Assembly (NCBI GenBank): GCA_016192135.1
Contig: JACPUR010000025.1
Location: 1-64,000, forward strand
Origin: Candidatus Tectomicrobia bacterium
Lineage (GTDB): Bacteria; UBA8248
Reading direction: 5' to 3'
Length of the DNA stretch: 64,000 bases
Shown here: piece by piece, positions 24,613-32,311 of the stretch
Layout of the letters: each line of letters opens with the position of its first letter
How positions within the stretch are numbered: the first letter of the stretch is position 1
Made by a program: the position numbers and the translations under genes
The notes under the pieces: generated by a model
Told to the model about the DNA's origin: nothing
Seen by the model: the letters and a program-made list of their open reading frames with translations, nothing else
Database searches by the model: none

Positions 24613-25425
24613 TCAGGCTGCGGGGAATTGATGAGTTATGCCCGGGCCGCCGCCGAGAGAAGCGCAGAGGATCCTCTCGATGGGACCACGGGGAGTGCCC
24701 GCAACGCTCCATATAATATAGGCGGTTTCCTTAAGTTTATCAAGATCCATCGCGTCCGCCTGGTTCAGCAGGACGAGCTTGCGCGCGCCCCTTGGCGCCC
24801 CCTTGAACAGCCCCTCCGGATGTCCCGCCAGCCGCCCGACCGCCTCGGCCGTGACGGGAGCTCCGGACGGGAGTCCCGTTATTTTCCTCAGCAAATCGGA
24901 GCGGAAAGCATGCGCCTCGTCCAGCGGCGCGCCCAGCGCCCGGAGCCCCACGACGCCGACGACGGCCTCGGCCCAGGGGGGAATCACCGGCTCCTCCGGC
25001 CCCGGCGCCTTGATGGGGAGCCCACGGGCGCCGTCCGCCTCGATGAGGAGCACGCCCGCCCCTTCCCGTAGGGCCTCCAGCTCACCAGGGGCGAAACCGT
25101 CCAGCTTCATCCGGCGAAGGGAGGGCTCGCCCGGAACCGGCGCTTCACCCAGGCGGGCGCGGGCCAGGGTGAGGGGGCCGGAGTGCTCCCCGCTCCAGGC
25201 GCCGAGGGTCCGGGCGAGGGATGAAGCCTCGCCCAGCAAAAGGAGCGAGCCCTCCCCGGGCGCGAAGATCTTGGTGGTGGTGGTCAGGAGGGCGGGGCGC
25301 CAGCCGGCGGCGTGGCACTCGGCGGCCAAAGCTGCGAGGAGGCTCGTCTTCCCGCCCGCGCCCACCGCGGCCACGGCCTGGCCGCGCCGGAGGCCCAGGG
25401 CGCGGAGCAGCGGGCCTTCGCTCAC
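24613..25425 (-). CDS. yqeC: YqeC-like putative selenium-dependent hydroxylase accessory protein
   Basis: The product is 270 residues. GTG 25425 overlaps the stop of the VWA gene by GTGA, fixing the start and implying coupling. A P-loop-like GAGGKT lies at residues 22-27 (AVAAVGAGGKTSLLAALAAE). LLTTTTKIFAP and VLLIEADGARGLPIKAPGPEEPVIP are conserved features of the YqeC family, which is genomically tied to selenium-dependent molybdenum hydroxylases. Its biochemical role is not established. The neighbours yqeB and xdhC support the assignment. Confidence 0.9.
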   Translation of the reverse strand: MSEGPLLRALGLRRGQAVAAVGAGGKTSLLAALAAECHAAGWRPALLTTTTKIFAPGEGSLLLLGEASSLARTLGAWSGEHSGPLTLARARLGEAPVPGEPSLRRMKLDGFAPGELEALREGAGVLLIEADGARGLPIKAPGPEEPVIPPWAEAVVGVVGLRALGAPLDEAHAFRSDLLRKITGLPSGAPVTAEAVGRLAGHPEGLFKGAPRGARKLVLLNQADAMDLDKLKETAYIIWSVAGTPRGPIERILCASLGGGPGITHQFPAA

Positions 25426-27194
25426 CAGGCGCCTTCCCGGCTGGCTCCAAGAAGCTCGCGGCGCAGGATGCGCACCAGCTCCTCGGAGAGCTGCGGAAGG
25501 TGCCGCACCACGATGTGGTTCGGGTAGATCTGCTCGACGAAGGGATCGACGACGCCCACCCCGACGACGCGGATGCCCAGCTTCTCCAGTCGGCTCACCG
25601 TCTCGATGAGGTGGCTCGCGTCGCCGTTCGGCTGGCCGTCCGAGGTGATGATGATGATCTTCTCGCGCTCGGGCCGGAGGAGGAGCCTGCGGTAGGCGAA
25701 GAGGAGATGCTCCTCGTCCCAGTTGTTGAAGCGCGGGTAGATGTTCACCATCCGGTGCTTGATGGGCAGGAAGTCCTCGTCGAAGGCCTTGTACACGCGG
25801 TGCTGGAGCGGCGAGTGCCGCATGTGGCGGAACTTGAAAGCGGGGATGTGGCCCAGCGCCGCGGCCATGGCCGCCTCGGAGCTCTCGGTCGAGTAGCCGA
25901 TGACCTCGAAGGGCACCTTCAGGCGGTCGAGCACCTCGGCGAAGAAGATGGTGGCCTCGCGCGCGGCCAGGTACTTCGACTCGCGGTTCATGCTCCCGCT
26001 CTCGTCCACGAGCAGGGTGAAGCAGACGTCCAACCGCTCGGGGCTCTCGCGGCGCTGGAAGAGGCGGTAGCGCCCGAGCCGCTGCTTCCAGAGCTTGGGG
26101 GTGTTGAGCCGGCCCGAGCGGTGGGAGCCGCTGTAGCGGGTGTAGGTGCGCTCGCGGATGATCTGCATGAGCTTCCAGGCCAGCACCTTGATCTGGCTGC
26201 CCGCGTTCTGGACGACCGCCTGGTACTCCTCGGGCTTCCCCTCGGGGGGGACGACGATGGTCCGCTCGTCGGGCAGGGCCGCCGTCGGGTGCACTTCCTT
26301 CTTGTGCCCCTTGAGCTCGAACCAGGGCGAGGCCCAGTGGCCGAGCTTGGCCAGCTCCTCCGGGGTGAGCTCCAAAGGCTCCCCCTCGGCCTCGATGGGC
26401 TCCGCCTGGAGCTCCTGGCTCTTGAGCTCGACGGCGTCGTCCTGCTCGCCCGCCGCGCCCTGCTCCTGGATCTTCTTGAGCACCTCCTCGGGGATGCCGG
26501 TGGCGGCCATCTCCTCGGCGGCCTGGGCCATCTCCTCCTCGGTCAGGAAGCCCCGCACGGCCTCGTAGATCTCCCGGGCCGCGCGGAAGGAATCCGCCGC
26601 GCTTCCGGCCCGGCAGGCGCCCTCCACGGCGGGGGCCGCCCCCCGCAGGAAGGCGGCGACCTCGGGTTCGAACCATCCCGTGCGCAGGGCGCCCGGCCCG
26701 GAGGGGGCCGCTCCCGGCTCGAGGCCCACCCCGCGCAGGTAGAGTCCCCACTGGACCTCCAGGAAACGGGGGAGCTGGCCGGCGGCGAGCTGCCGCTCCG
26801 CCTCCTCCAGCGCGGGGCGGATGAAGGAGCGGAAGTTCTTGCGGGTTCCGGGGAGGGCGTCCGCCAGGCGGTTCTCGCAGCGGGCGTCCTCGAGCGCGTG
26901 CCAGACCTGGAAGAAGCCGGGGCGCGCCTGGTTCTCCCGCAGCGCGCGGGCGGCCCACTTGAGAGTGCCCTCGCGGCGGTGGGCCACCTCGATGAGGGTC
27001 ATTCCCTTCTGGTAGCGGAGGACGCGGTCTTCCTCCAGATCTCCGCTGTTGAGGCGGGAGAGGGTGCGGACGGGATCCTCGATGTGGATGGTCCGCCCCT
27101 CCGGGCCGGAGCCCTCGCCGTAGCGCAGGGAGAGGTCGTAGTCGTGGGAGGCGATCTGGGCCAGGGCTTCGAGGCGGGCGCGGCGCCTTTCCAT
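25422..27194 (-). CDS. VWA-domain protein (CobT/CoxE/NorD-like) paired with AAA+ ATPase
   Basis: The product is 590 residues, from ATG 27194, 12 nt after the AAA+ gene. A helical N-terminal half includes VWHALEDARCENRLADALPG, characteristic of CobT/NorD proteins, and an acidic linker of about residues 240-285. The C-terminal VWA domain has a complete MIDAS start (DESGSMN, 397-403) and TSDGQPNGD. Such proteins work with MoxR/CobS-type ATPases to insert metals or remodel metalloenzymes: CobST for cobalt, CoxDE for the Cu-Mo site of CO dehydrogenase. Between yqeB and yqeC it probably helps activate a molybdenum hydroxylase. Confidence 0.88.
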   Translation of the reverse strand: MERRRARLEALAQIASHDYDLSLRYGEGSGPEGRTIHIEDPVRTLSRLNSGDLEEDRVLRYQKGMTLIEVAHRREGTLKWAARALRENQARPGFFQVWHALEDARCENRLADALPGTRKNFRSFIRPALEEAERQLAAGQLPRFLEVQWGLYLRGVGLEPGAAPSGPGALRTGWFEPEVAAFLRGAAPAVEGACRAGSAADSFRAAREIYEAVRGFLTEEEMAQAAEEMAATGIPEEVLKKIQEQGAAGEQDDAVELKSQELQAEPIEAEGEPLELTPEELAKLGHWASPWFELKGHKKEVHPTAALPDERTIVVPPEGKPEEYQAVVQNAGSQIKVLAWKLMQIIRERTYTRYSGSHRSGRLNTPKLWKQRLGRYRLFQRRESPERLDVCFTLLVDESGSMNRESKYLAAREATIFFAEVLDRLKVPFEVIGYSTESSEAAMAAALGHIPAFKFRHMRHSPLQHRVYKAFDEDFLPIKHRMVNIYPRFNNWDEEHLLFAYRRLLLRPEREKIIIITSDGQPNGDASHLIETVSRLEKLGIRVVGVGVVDPFVEQIYPNHIVVRHLPQLSEELVRILRRELLGASREGAW

Positions 27195-27206
27195 GGCGGC
27201 CCCCTG

Positions 27207-28091
27207 CTAGAAGTGGTTGTCCACGATGTCCTCGAGCACCTTCGCGTCGAAGGGGTTCACCTTGCTGAAGACGGTCGAGGCGGCGGCCTCCATGGGGTCG
27301 AACTGGGCGGCCATCCGCGCCCAGTCGATGAGCCGGCGGGTGCTGAAGGTACAGAAGATCTTCTCGTTCCGCATGGCCTCGCGCGCGTCATGCGCCACGC
27401 GCACCATCCGCTCGACCAATGCGCGGTCCTCGTTGCCGCTCTGGCGCATGACCACCTTGATCTCCACCTCGAGGGGGAGATACTCCATCCGGATGGTGAC
27501 CGGGAAGCGATCGAGGAGGGCCTCGTTCAAGGGCTTCGTGCCGCCGTAGCGCCGGTCCTCGTGCGGGTTCATGCTGGCGAAGAGCCGGAAGCCCGGGTTC
27601 GGGTGCACGATGCGGCCATCGTACTCGGAGAGCACGATCATCCGGTCGTCGTCGAGGAGGCTGTGGAGGCAGAAGGCGATCTCGGGCAGGCAGGCGTTGA
27701 TCTCGTCGATCAGCAGCCAGTCGCCCGCCTCCATCGCCTCGATCAGGATGCCGTTCACCCAGTAGGTGCCCCGCTCGTTGATCATGAGCTTGCCCACGAA
27801 CTCGTCCACCGTGGTCATCCCGTTCAGGTTGACCCGGCGGAAGCCGTTGTTCGTGACGTGGGCCAGGTGGCGCACGGCGAGGGTCTTGCCCACGCCGGTT
27901 TCCCCGATGAGGAGGACGGGCAGGTTCTGGCCCACGGCCCAGGCGATGCGCTCAAGGGAGTCGCCCGCGGGCAGGTAGAACTGCGGGGCGGGGAGGAACG
28001 GGTTGTCCTTGTGGGGGTTGATCGGAATGGCGCTCCGGCCGACCCGGTAGGTACCGTTCTCGACGGTTTCGGTGAGGATGCCGACGCTCAA
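27207..28091 (-). CDS. MoxR/CobS-like AAA+ ATPase
   Basis: The product is 294 residues. TTG 28091 overlaps the upstream yqeB stop by TTGA; the longer frame reading through to 28193 lies inside yqeB. Walker A GETGVGKT is at 63-70, Walker B LLIDE at 126-130, with RLFASMNPHEDRRYGG and LDRFPVTIRM (sensor and arginine regions) after it. The family couples ATP hydrolysis to metal insertion or enzyme remodelling with a VWA partner, here the next gene. It resembles CoxD/CobS/NorQ groups; an exact subfamily cannot be fixed by eye. Confidence 0.9.
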   Translation of the reverse strand: MSVGILTETVENGTYRVGRSAIPINPHKDNPFLPAPQFYLPAGDSLERIAWAVGQNLPVLLIGETGVGKTLAVRHLAHVTNNGFRRVNLNGMTTVDEFVGKLMINERGTYWVNGILIEAMEAGDWLLIDEINACLPEIAFCLHSLLDDDRMIVLSEYDGRIVHPNPGFRLFASMNPHEDRRYGGTKPLNEALLDRFPVTIRMEYLPLEVEIKVVMRQSGNEDRALVERMVRVAHDAREAMRNEKIFCTFSTRRLIDWARMAAQFDPMEAAASTVFSKVNPFDAKVLEDIVDNHF

Positions 28092-28942
28092 TGGGCTCGC
28101 TCCACGGTGGAATGTACGCCGAACAGGAACATCATGATGGCCTCGAGGACGCCGCCGGCGACCGCCCGCGATTTGTCCGAGATGGTGAAGCAATGGGCGG
28201 GCTTGGCGCGGGGATCGACGTCCCCCACCTTGAAGCCCTCGGTCACCTCCAGTCCCTCGCGGACGAGGCCCCGCAGGACGCCCGCGATCTGGGCCCTCAC
28301 CTCCCGCCCCGCGACGAGCCCCACCGGCTGGCCCTTCTCGACGCGGTCGCCAATCCGGCAGATAGGCTCGAAGCGGCCCCGGGCGGGGGAGCGCAGCAGG
28401 CGCTCAGTGGTGTAGCCCCCGATGTCGCCGGGCACCCCGGTGTTGGGCTCGGCCGGGCCGCTCAGGATCACCCGCCCGATGTCGTGCCCGCGCGCCGTCT
28501 CGATCACCGCGTGCGCGTCCTCGCCGGCCGAGAATCCCGGGCCGAGGGCCACGACCACCCCGGCCTGGTCCATCCGGGTGCCGAGGTTTCTCTTCGCGAG
28601 GATGGCGTCCACCAGGGCGGCCGGGCGGGCGAGGGAAACGATGGCGGCCTCCGGGTCCACCACCACGGGCACCACCCCCTCCGCCAGGAGGGCGCGGGCC
28701 GCGGCGAGCTTCTCTCCGGGGGTGCCGCCCTTCGCGGGCCGGGCCTCGACTCCCTCGACCTCAATGCGGCCCGAATAGAGGCACTCCGCGAAAGCCACTG
28801 TGCGCCGCACCATGGTCGGGTTCTCCACCTCGGTCACAATGACCGGGAAACCGGCCCGGAAGAGGCGGTGGGCGGTGCCGGTGGCGAGGTCGCCTCCCCC
28901 CTTCACGACGACGAGGGAGCCGGCGACCGAACGTTTCTGCAC
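28088..28942 (-). CDS. yqeB: EF2563/YqeB family selenium-dependent molybdenum hydroxylase system protein
   Basis: The product is 284 residues, from GTG 28942 behind GGGAGGA. Conserved features are VVVKGGGDLATGTAHRLFRAGFPVIVTE at the start, the middle block ALGPGFSAGEDAHAVIETARGHDIGRVI, and a C-terminal hammerhead-like GDRVEKGQPVGLVAGREVRAQIAGVLRGLV. This family was defined by its co-occurrence with selenium-dependent molybdenum hydroxylases and the selenium donor SelD. Its exact chemistry is unknown. It follows the UGSC pair after 59 nt, linking two selenium-related modules on one apparent transcript. Confidence 0.9.
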   Translation of the reverse strand: MQKRSVAGSLVVVKGGGDLATGTAHRLFRAGFPVIVTEVENPTMVRRTVAFAECLYSGRIEVEGVEARPAKGGTPGEKLAAARALLAEGVVPVVVDPEAAIVSLARPAALVDAILAKRNLGTRMDQAGVVVALGPGFSAGEDAHAVIETARGHDIGRVILSGPAEPNTGVPGDIGGYTTERLLRSPARGRFEPICRIGDRVEKGQPVGLVAGREVRAQIAGVLRGLVREGLEVTEGFKVGDVDPRAKPAHCFTISDKSRAVAGGVLEAIMMFLFGVHSTVERAH

Positions 28943-29001
28943 GATAGCGATTCCTCCCTCAAATACAGGGAGTTCAGCCTAGCACCCTTCCGGAAAGGCG
29001 A

Positions 29002-30084
29002 TCAACGCTCAGGCGACCCGGCGGGGCGCCCGACGGGGACCGTCACGGCGCGCGTGGGGCCGAAGGTGGGCAGGTAGGCGGAGTGTTTGCCCGCCCCCCC
29101 GGCCACCACCACGAGGATGTCCCCGGGCCGGTCCACGAGCGGGATGAGGGCGGCGTTGTCCCCGGCCCGGGCCTCGAGCTCCGGGGGCCAGTCCCGCATC
29201 CCCCACATGCCCCCCCGGCGGAGTTCCCGGACGCTCTTGCGCGCCCGCTCGTGCAGGGCGCGCCGCGCGTCCGCCTTGGAGAGGCCTCCGCCGGCCAGGG
29301 TGTCCGCGTGCTCGGGGCCCAGGACGACCATCACCTCCCCCCGCAGGTAAAAGTTGTTGCTCCCCATGACCGCCATGGTGTCCGCGATGGTGGCGAGCAG
29401 GCCCTCGGCGTCGTGGCTCACGTGGTCGTTCACGTTGTGCGGGCCCTCCGCCGCGATGAGGGTGACGGCGCTCTCGTCCCGCGCGAAGCCGCGCTCGGCG
29501 TGGAAGGGGGGCCAGGGGCTCTCGGCCTCGTTCTCGGCGATGCAGAAGGCGTACTTCGCCGGGGAGCCCTGAGTGGAGCGGTCGAGGACGCCCGGGATTG
29601 CCCCTCCGGCGTGCAGGAGCACCAGCCGGAGCGCCCGGCCGATGGTGGCGTTCGCGCGGCGCCCGGGGCCGAAGCAGCCGCTGCCTCCGTTGATCTCCAG
29701 CTCCCCGGCGATGGGGCCGTTCACGAGGATGAGGGGAGCGGCGGGGTGGGTGGTCGCCTGGATGGCGTGGAGCGAGAAGGCCGGGTCGAGCGCGGCCCGG
29801 ACGGCGGCGGCCAGGACGGGCATGTAGGCCGGGAGGCAGCCCGCCATGACGGCGTTGACCGCCAGGGTTTCGGCCGTCACCACCCCCTGCCTGGGGGGCA
29901 TGACGCCCAGCTCGGTTCCCGGGGGGAGGCCCAGGCCCCCGAGCATCTTCTCCACGCGGTCCGGGGTGGGGGGCACGACGGGGAGCCCGTCCCCCCAGCC
30001 CCGCGCCTCGAACAGGCGGAGGATGCCCTCCGGGGTGTCCGGCACCCGGAGGCGCTCGCTCAGGAGAGGCGCCGGATCGGTCAA
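29002..30084 (-). CDS. Conserved hypothetical protein, UGSC-selenoprotein partner
   Basis: The product is 360 residues. The best start is TTG 30084, 10 nt after the UGSC stop, with no clear ribosome site; translational coupling is likely. Notable conserved-looking blocks are FEARGWGDGLPVVPPTPDRVEKML, NGPIAGELEINGGSGCFGPGRRANATIGRALRLV and VMGSNNFYLRGEVMVVLGPEHA. I know this only as an uncharacterised family that tends to accompany UGSC-type proteins, and I claim no function. No signal peptide or membrane segment is seen. A glycine-rich GGSGCFGPG could be a redox or ligand site. Confidence 0.75.
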   Translation of the reverse strand: MTDPAPLLSERLRVPDTPEGILRLFEARGWGDGLPVVPPTPDRVEKMLGGLGLPPGTELGVMPPRQGVVTAETLAVNAVMAGCLPAYMPVLAAAVRAALDPAFSLHAIQATTHPAAPLILVNGPIAGELEINGGSGCFGPGRRANATIGRALRLVLLHAGGAIPGVLDRSTQGSPAKYAFCIAENEAESPWPPFHAERGFARDESAVTLIAAEGPHNVNDHVSHDAEGLLATIADTMAVMGSNNFYLRGEVMVVLGPEHADTLAGGGLSKADARRALHERARKSVRELRRGGMWGMRDWPPELEARAGDNAALIPLVDRPGDILVVVAGGAGKHSAYLPTFGPTRAVTVPVGRPAGSPER

Positions 30085-30094
30085 AGGCGGGGGC

Positions 30095-30700
30095 TCAGGC
30101 GAAGAGCGGCTTGTGCTGGACGACGCGCCGGGGCGGGAGGTAGACCCGCTCGCGGTACTCGCGCCGGAGGGTTTCGGCGTCGGCGGTGAGGGCGCGGAGG
30201 GCCTCCCCGGCGGCGCCGTCCCCCATGGCGCGCGCGGCCTCGGGCGGGATGCCCCCGACCGGGTGGGGCACCACCACGATGGGGAGCCCCGGCATCCCGA
30301 GCGCCTGGCGCTCGCTGGCGCCCAGGGCGGCGAAGACGCTCGAGCAGAAGGTGACCGTCGGCACCCCCGCCCTCTCCAGCCTCACCGAGTCGTGGACACT
30401 CCACGACGTGCAGCTCCCTCAGTCCCCCACCGCGTTGGCCACGACATCCACCTGGGGGATGAACTCCTCGATGCGGCTCTCCGGGAGGGTGGGGTTCTCC
30501 TTGCGCCACCAGACGGGGGTGATTCCGGCCCGCTCGCCCAGGAGCTCCGCGACCCGGGCCAGTAGGGCGTCCCCGTTCGGCTTGTTGTTGTGCAGGAGCC
30601 CCAGGCGCAAGCCGCCGAGACTCGCCGGGCGCGGAGCGAGGGGGTGATCCTCCGCCCGTACCGCGCCGAGGGGGGAGAGGATCTCGATGGTGCGGCTCAT
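30095..30700 (-). CDS. UGSC family selenoprotein with in-frame UGA (Sec94)
   Basis: The complete gene is 201 codons, from ATG 30700 to the TGA at 30097-30095, with an internal TGA at 30421-30419 read as selenocysteine 94. The frame is continuous on both sides: VVANAVGD, then Sec, then GSCTSWSVHDSV. This gives the exact U-G-S-C motif of a selenoprotein family first noticed in marine metagenomes. The N-terminal part (APRPASLGGLRLGLLHNNKPNGDALL) and the C-terminal part (AGVPTVTFCSSVF, GLPIVVVPHPVGG) also fit that family. A SECIS-like hairpin starts 11 nt after the UGA. The Sec-x-x-Cys pair suggests redox chemistry, but the function is unknown. Ordinary gene calling would report a 93-codon gene and a separate downstream ORF. 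Confidence 0.9.
30389..30421 (-). promoter_or_regulatory. Bacterial SECIS-like element of UGSC gene (UGA plus hairpin)
   Basis: Reading the minus strand from the UGA (30421-30419), an 11-nt spacer leads to stem GTCGTGG (30407-30401), loop AGTGT (30400-30396) and CCACGAC (30395-30389). The stem is 7 bp perfect, or 8 bp if the A-T loop ends pair. The apical loop starts 18 nt after the UGA and contains a G-U, matching the geometry expected for bacterial SECIS elements, which lie inside the coding region. Confidence 0.75.
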
Positions 30701-30728
30701 GGCGAGATCCTCGCGGGCGGCGGAGGGG

Positions 30729-31901
30729 TCACAGCCCCAGCAGGTTGCGGGCGATGATGAGGCGCTGGATCTGGCTCGTCCCCTCGACGATCTGGATCTG
30801 CTTGGCGTCGCGCATGAAGCGCTCGAGGGGATGATCCTTCATGTAGCCAGCCCCGCCCAGCACCTGGATGGCGTCGATGGCCACCTTCATGGCCATGTCG
30901 GCGGCGTAGGTCTTGGCGGCGGAGAAGTAGTGGGCGTTCTCCCGGGTGTAGAGCCCGGCGTCCACGAGGGAGGCGCCCCGGTAGACGAGCAGGCGGGCGG
31001 CCTCGATCTCGATGAACATGTCGGCCAGCATGAACTGGACGGCCTGGAAGTTGGCGATGGGCTGGCCGAAGGCCTCGCGCTCCTTGGCGTAGTTGGAGGC
31101 GTAGTCCAGGCAGCCCTGGGCGAGGCCCACGGCGCGCGCCCCGATGGCGGGCCGCATCTGGTTGAAGCCCATCATGGCGCTGCGGAAGCCCTTGTTGAGT
31201 TCCCCGACTTGATTTTCCAGCGGCACCTCCACGTTCTCGAAGTGGAGGAGGCAGGTGGAGAAGCCCTTCATACCCATCTTGCGCTCGAAGCGGCCGATGC
31301 TGAAGCCGGGCGCACCCTTGGGGACGATGAAGTAGGTGATGCCCCGGGTGCCGGCCTCCGGGTCGGTCTTGGCGGCCACGAGGATGAAGTCGGCCTTGTC
31401 GGGCCCCGTGATAAAGCACTTGGTGCCGTTGATGACCCAGCGGTCCCCGCGCCGCTCGGCCCGGGTGCGGATGTTGCCCGCGTCCGAGCCGGCGTGGGGC
31501 TCGGTCAGGGCGTAGGAGCCCCTGAGCTCGCCCTTGGCCAGGCCGGTCAGGTAATGCCTGCGCTGGGCCTCGGTGCCGCTCAGGTGGATGACCCGGCTCG
31601 AGAGCATGTTCAGGACGATGAAGAGGGGGCAATTCGAGCAGAAGCGGGCGATCTCCTCGATGGTGATGCACCCGCCCATGAATCCCATCCCGGCCCCGCC
31701 GTACTCCTCCGGCAGGAAGACGCCCAGGAGCTGCTGCCGCTTGAGGACCTCGAAGATGTCCTCGGGGTATTCCTCCCTCTCGTCGATCTCGGCGGCCCGG
31801 GGGGCCACGTGGCGCCCGGCCAGCGCCCGCACCGTCTGGCGCAGCATCTTCTGAGACTCGTTCAGGTCGAACTGCAGGTCGGTCTCGGCCTGGATGCTCA
31901 T
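30729..31901 (-). CDS. Acyl-CoA dehydrogenase
   Basis: The product is 390 residues, from ATG 31901, nine bases after GGAG. Signatures are SYALTEPHAGSDAGNIRTRAER for FAD binding, KCFITGPDKADFI, REAFGQPIANFQAVQFMLADM, and the C-terminal RDAKQIQIVEGTSQIQRLIIARN. The glutamate of VEGTSQ is the expected catalytic base. It oxidises an acyl-CoA with electrons passing to ETF. It is the first gene of the minus-strand operon, 28 nt before the UGSC selenoprotein, and diverges from the aroF leader. Confidence 0.92.
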   Translation of the reverse strand: MSIQAETDLQFDLNESQKMLRQTVRALAGRHVAPRAAEIDEREEYPEDIFEVLKRQQLLGVFLPEEYGGAGMGFMGGCITIEEIARFCSNCPLFIVLNMLSSRVIHLSGTEAQRRHYLTGLAKGELRGSYALTEPHAGSDAGNIRTRAERRGDRWVINGTKCFITGPDKADFILVAAKTDPEAGTRGITYFIVPKGAPGFSIGRFERKMGMKGFSTCLLHFENVEVPLENQVGELNKGFRSAMMGFNQMRPAIGARAVGLAQGCLDYASNYAKEREAFGQPIANFQAVQFMLADMFIEIEAARLLVYRGASLVDAGLYTRENAHYFSAAKTYAADMAMKVAIDAIQVLGGAGYMKDHPLERFMRDAKQIQIVEGTSQIQRLIIARNLLGL

Positions 31902-32026
31902 GGAGAAGCGCTCCGGCGCGGGAAAAGAAAAAAGGCCAAAATGAAGGACAAGCCGCATGATCTCCTCCGGCGCGGCGGCCTGTCAACGCGGGGGCCGGGG
32001 TGCCTGCCGGCGGCGCGGGCCGGCTC

Positions 32027-32056
32027 TTGACGGCGGAGCAGGGAAGGGTCTAAAGT
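32027..32056 (+). promoter_or_regulatory. Promoter for Phe leader-aroF transcript
   Basis: TTGACG (32027-32032) and TAAAGT (32051-32056) are separated by 18 bp. Transcription would begin near 32063, about 20 nt before the leader-peptide ribosome site. Confidence 0.55.
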
Positions 32057-32098
32057 CCCGTCGGTTCGGAGGGAATCCTTCCCTCGGAGGATGAGGCC

Positions 32099-32179
32099 AT
32101 GCGGGCGATGTATCTGGCGGGAGGCCGGTTCGCGTTTTTCGGCTTTACCCCCGTCCGCCCGCGCGCCCGCTTCGGATAG
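32099..32179 (+). CDS. Phe-rich attenuator leader peptide upstream of aroF
   Basis: This is a 26-codon ORF, ATG 32099 to TAG 32179, with GGAGGATGAG just upstream. Its middle reads YLAGGRFAFFGFTPVR: four Phe codons in six positions plus a Tyr earlier and a fifth Phe near the end. This resembles the pheA leader of enteric bacteria. It is followed by a 9-bp terminator with eight T residues and then aroF. Ribosome stalling at the Phe codons when Phe-tRNA is scarce would favour read-through. It is too short for automatic gene calling. Confidence 0.75.
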   Translation: MRAMYLAGGRFAFFGFTPVRPRARFG

Positions 32180-32271
32180 CGAACCGAGGCGGCCGGGGGC
32201 GGACAACCGGCCGCCCCGCCGCCTGGCAATCGACCATGCGCCACGGGGCCGAGCCCGTGGCGATTTTTTTT
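32127..32271 (+). promoter_or_regulatory. Transcription attenuator controlling aroF
   Basis: Complementary segments fit a classical attenuator. CGGTTCGC (32127-32134, inside the Phe codons) pairs with GCGAACCG (32179-32186, at the leader stop). GGCGGCCGG (32189-32197) pairs with CCGGCCGCC (32207-32215). The terminator hairpin (32239-32262) comes last. A stalled ribosome would cover the first segment and change downstream pairing. The exact antiterminator pairing is inference. Confidence 0.65.
32239..32271 (+). terminator. Intrinsic terminator in aroF leader
   Basis: A 9-bp perfect stem CGCCACGGG/CCCGTGGCG with a six-base loop, then A and eight T residues (32264-32271). It lies 40 nt before the aroF start, so it must be bypassed for aroF expression. 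Confidence 0.85.
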
Positions 32272-32311
32272 GGAGAAATCCGGCAAGCTCACGGAGCCAA
32301 AGGAGAAGCAG

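Noticed and set aside
24613-26958. 781-codon minus-strand frame that includes yqeC
   Set aside because: Only the part from GTG 25425 encodes the YqeC family; the upstream part is antisense-like, Pro/Arg/Gly-rich frame overlapping the VWA gene.
25221-28415. 1064-codon plus-strand frame
   Set aside because: It is a high-GC shadow of the minus-strand operon with low-complexity, DVHPLQ-type composition and no domains.
30095-30385. Independent 96-codon gene starting MRLERAGVP
   Set aside because: It is the C-terminal part of the UGSC selenoprotein after the UGA; it lacks its own ribosome site and the conserved frame continues upstream through the UGA.
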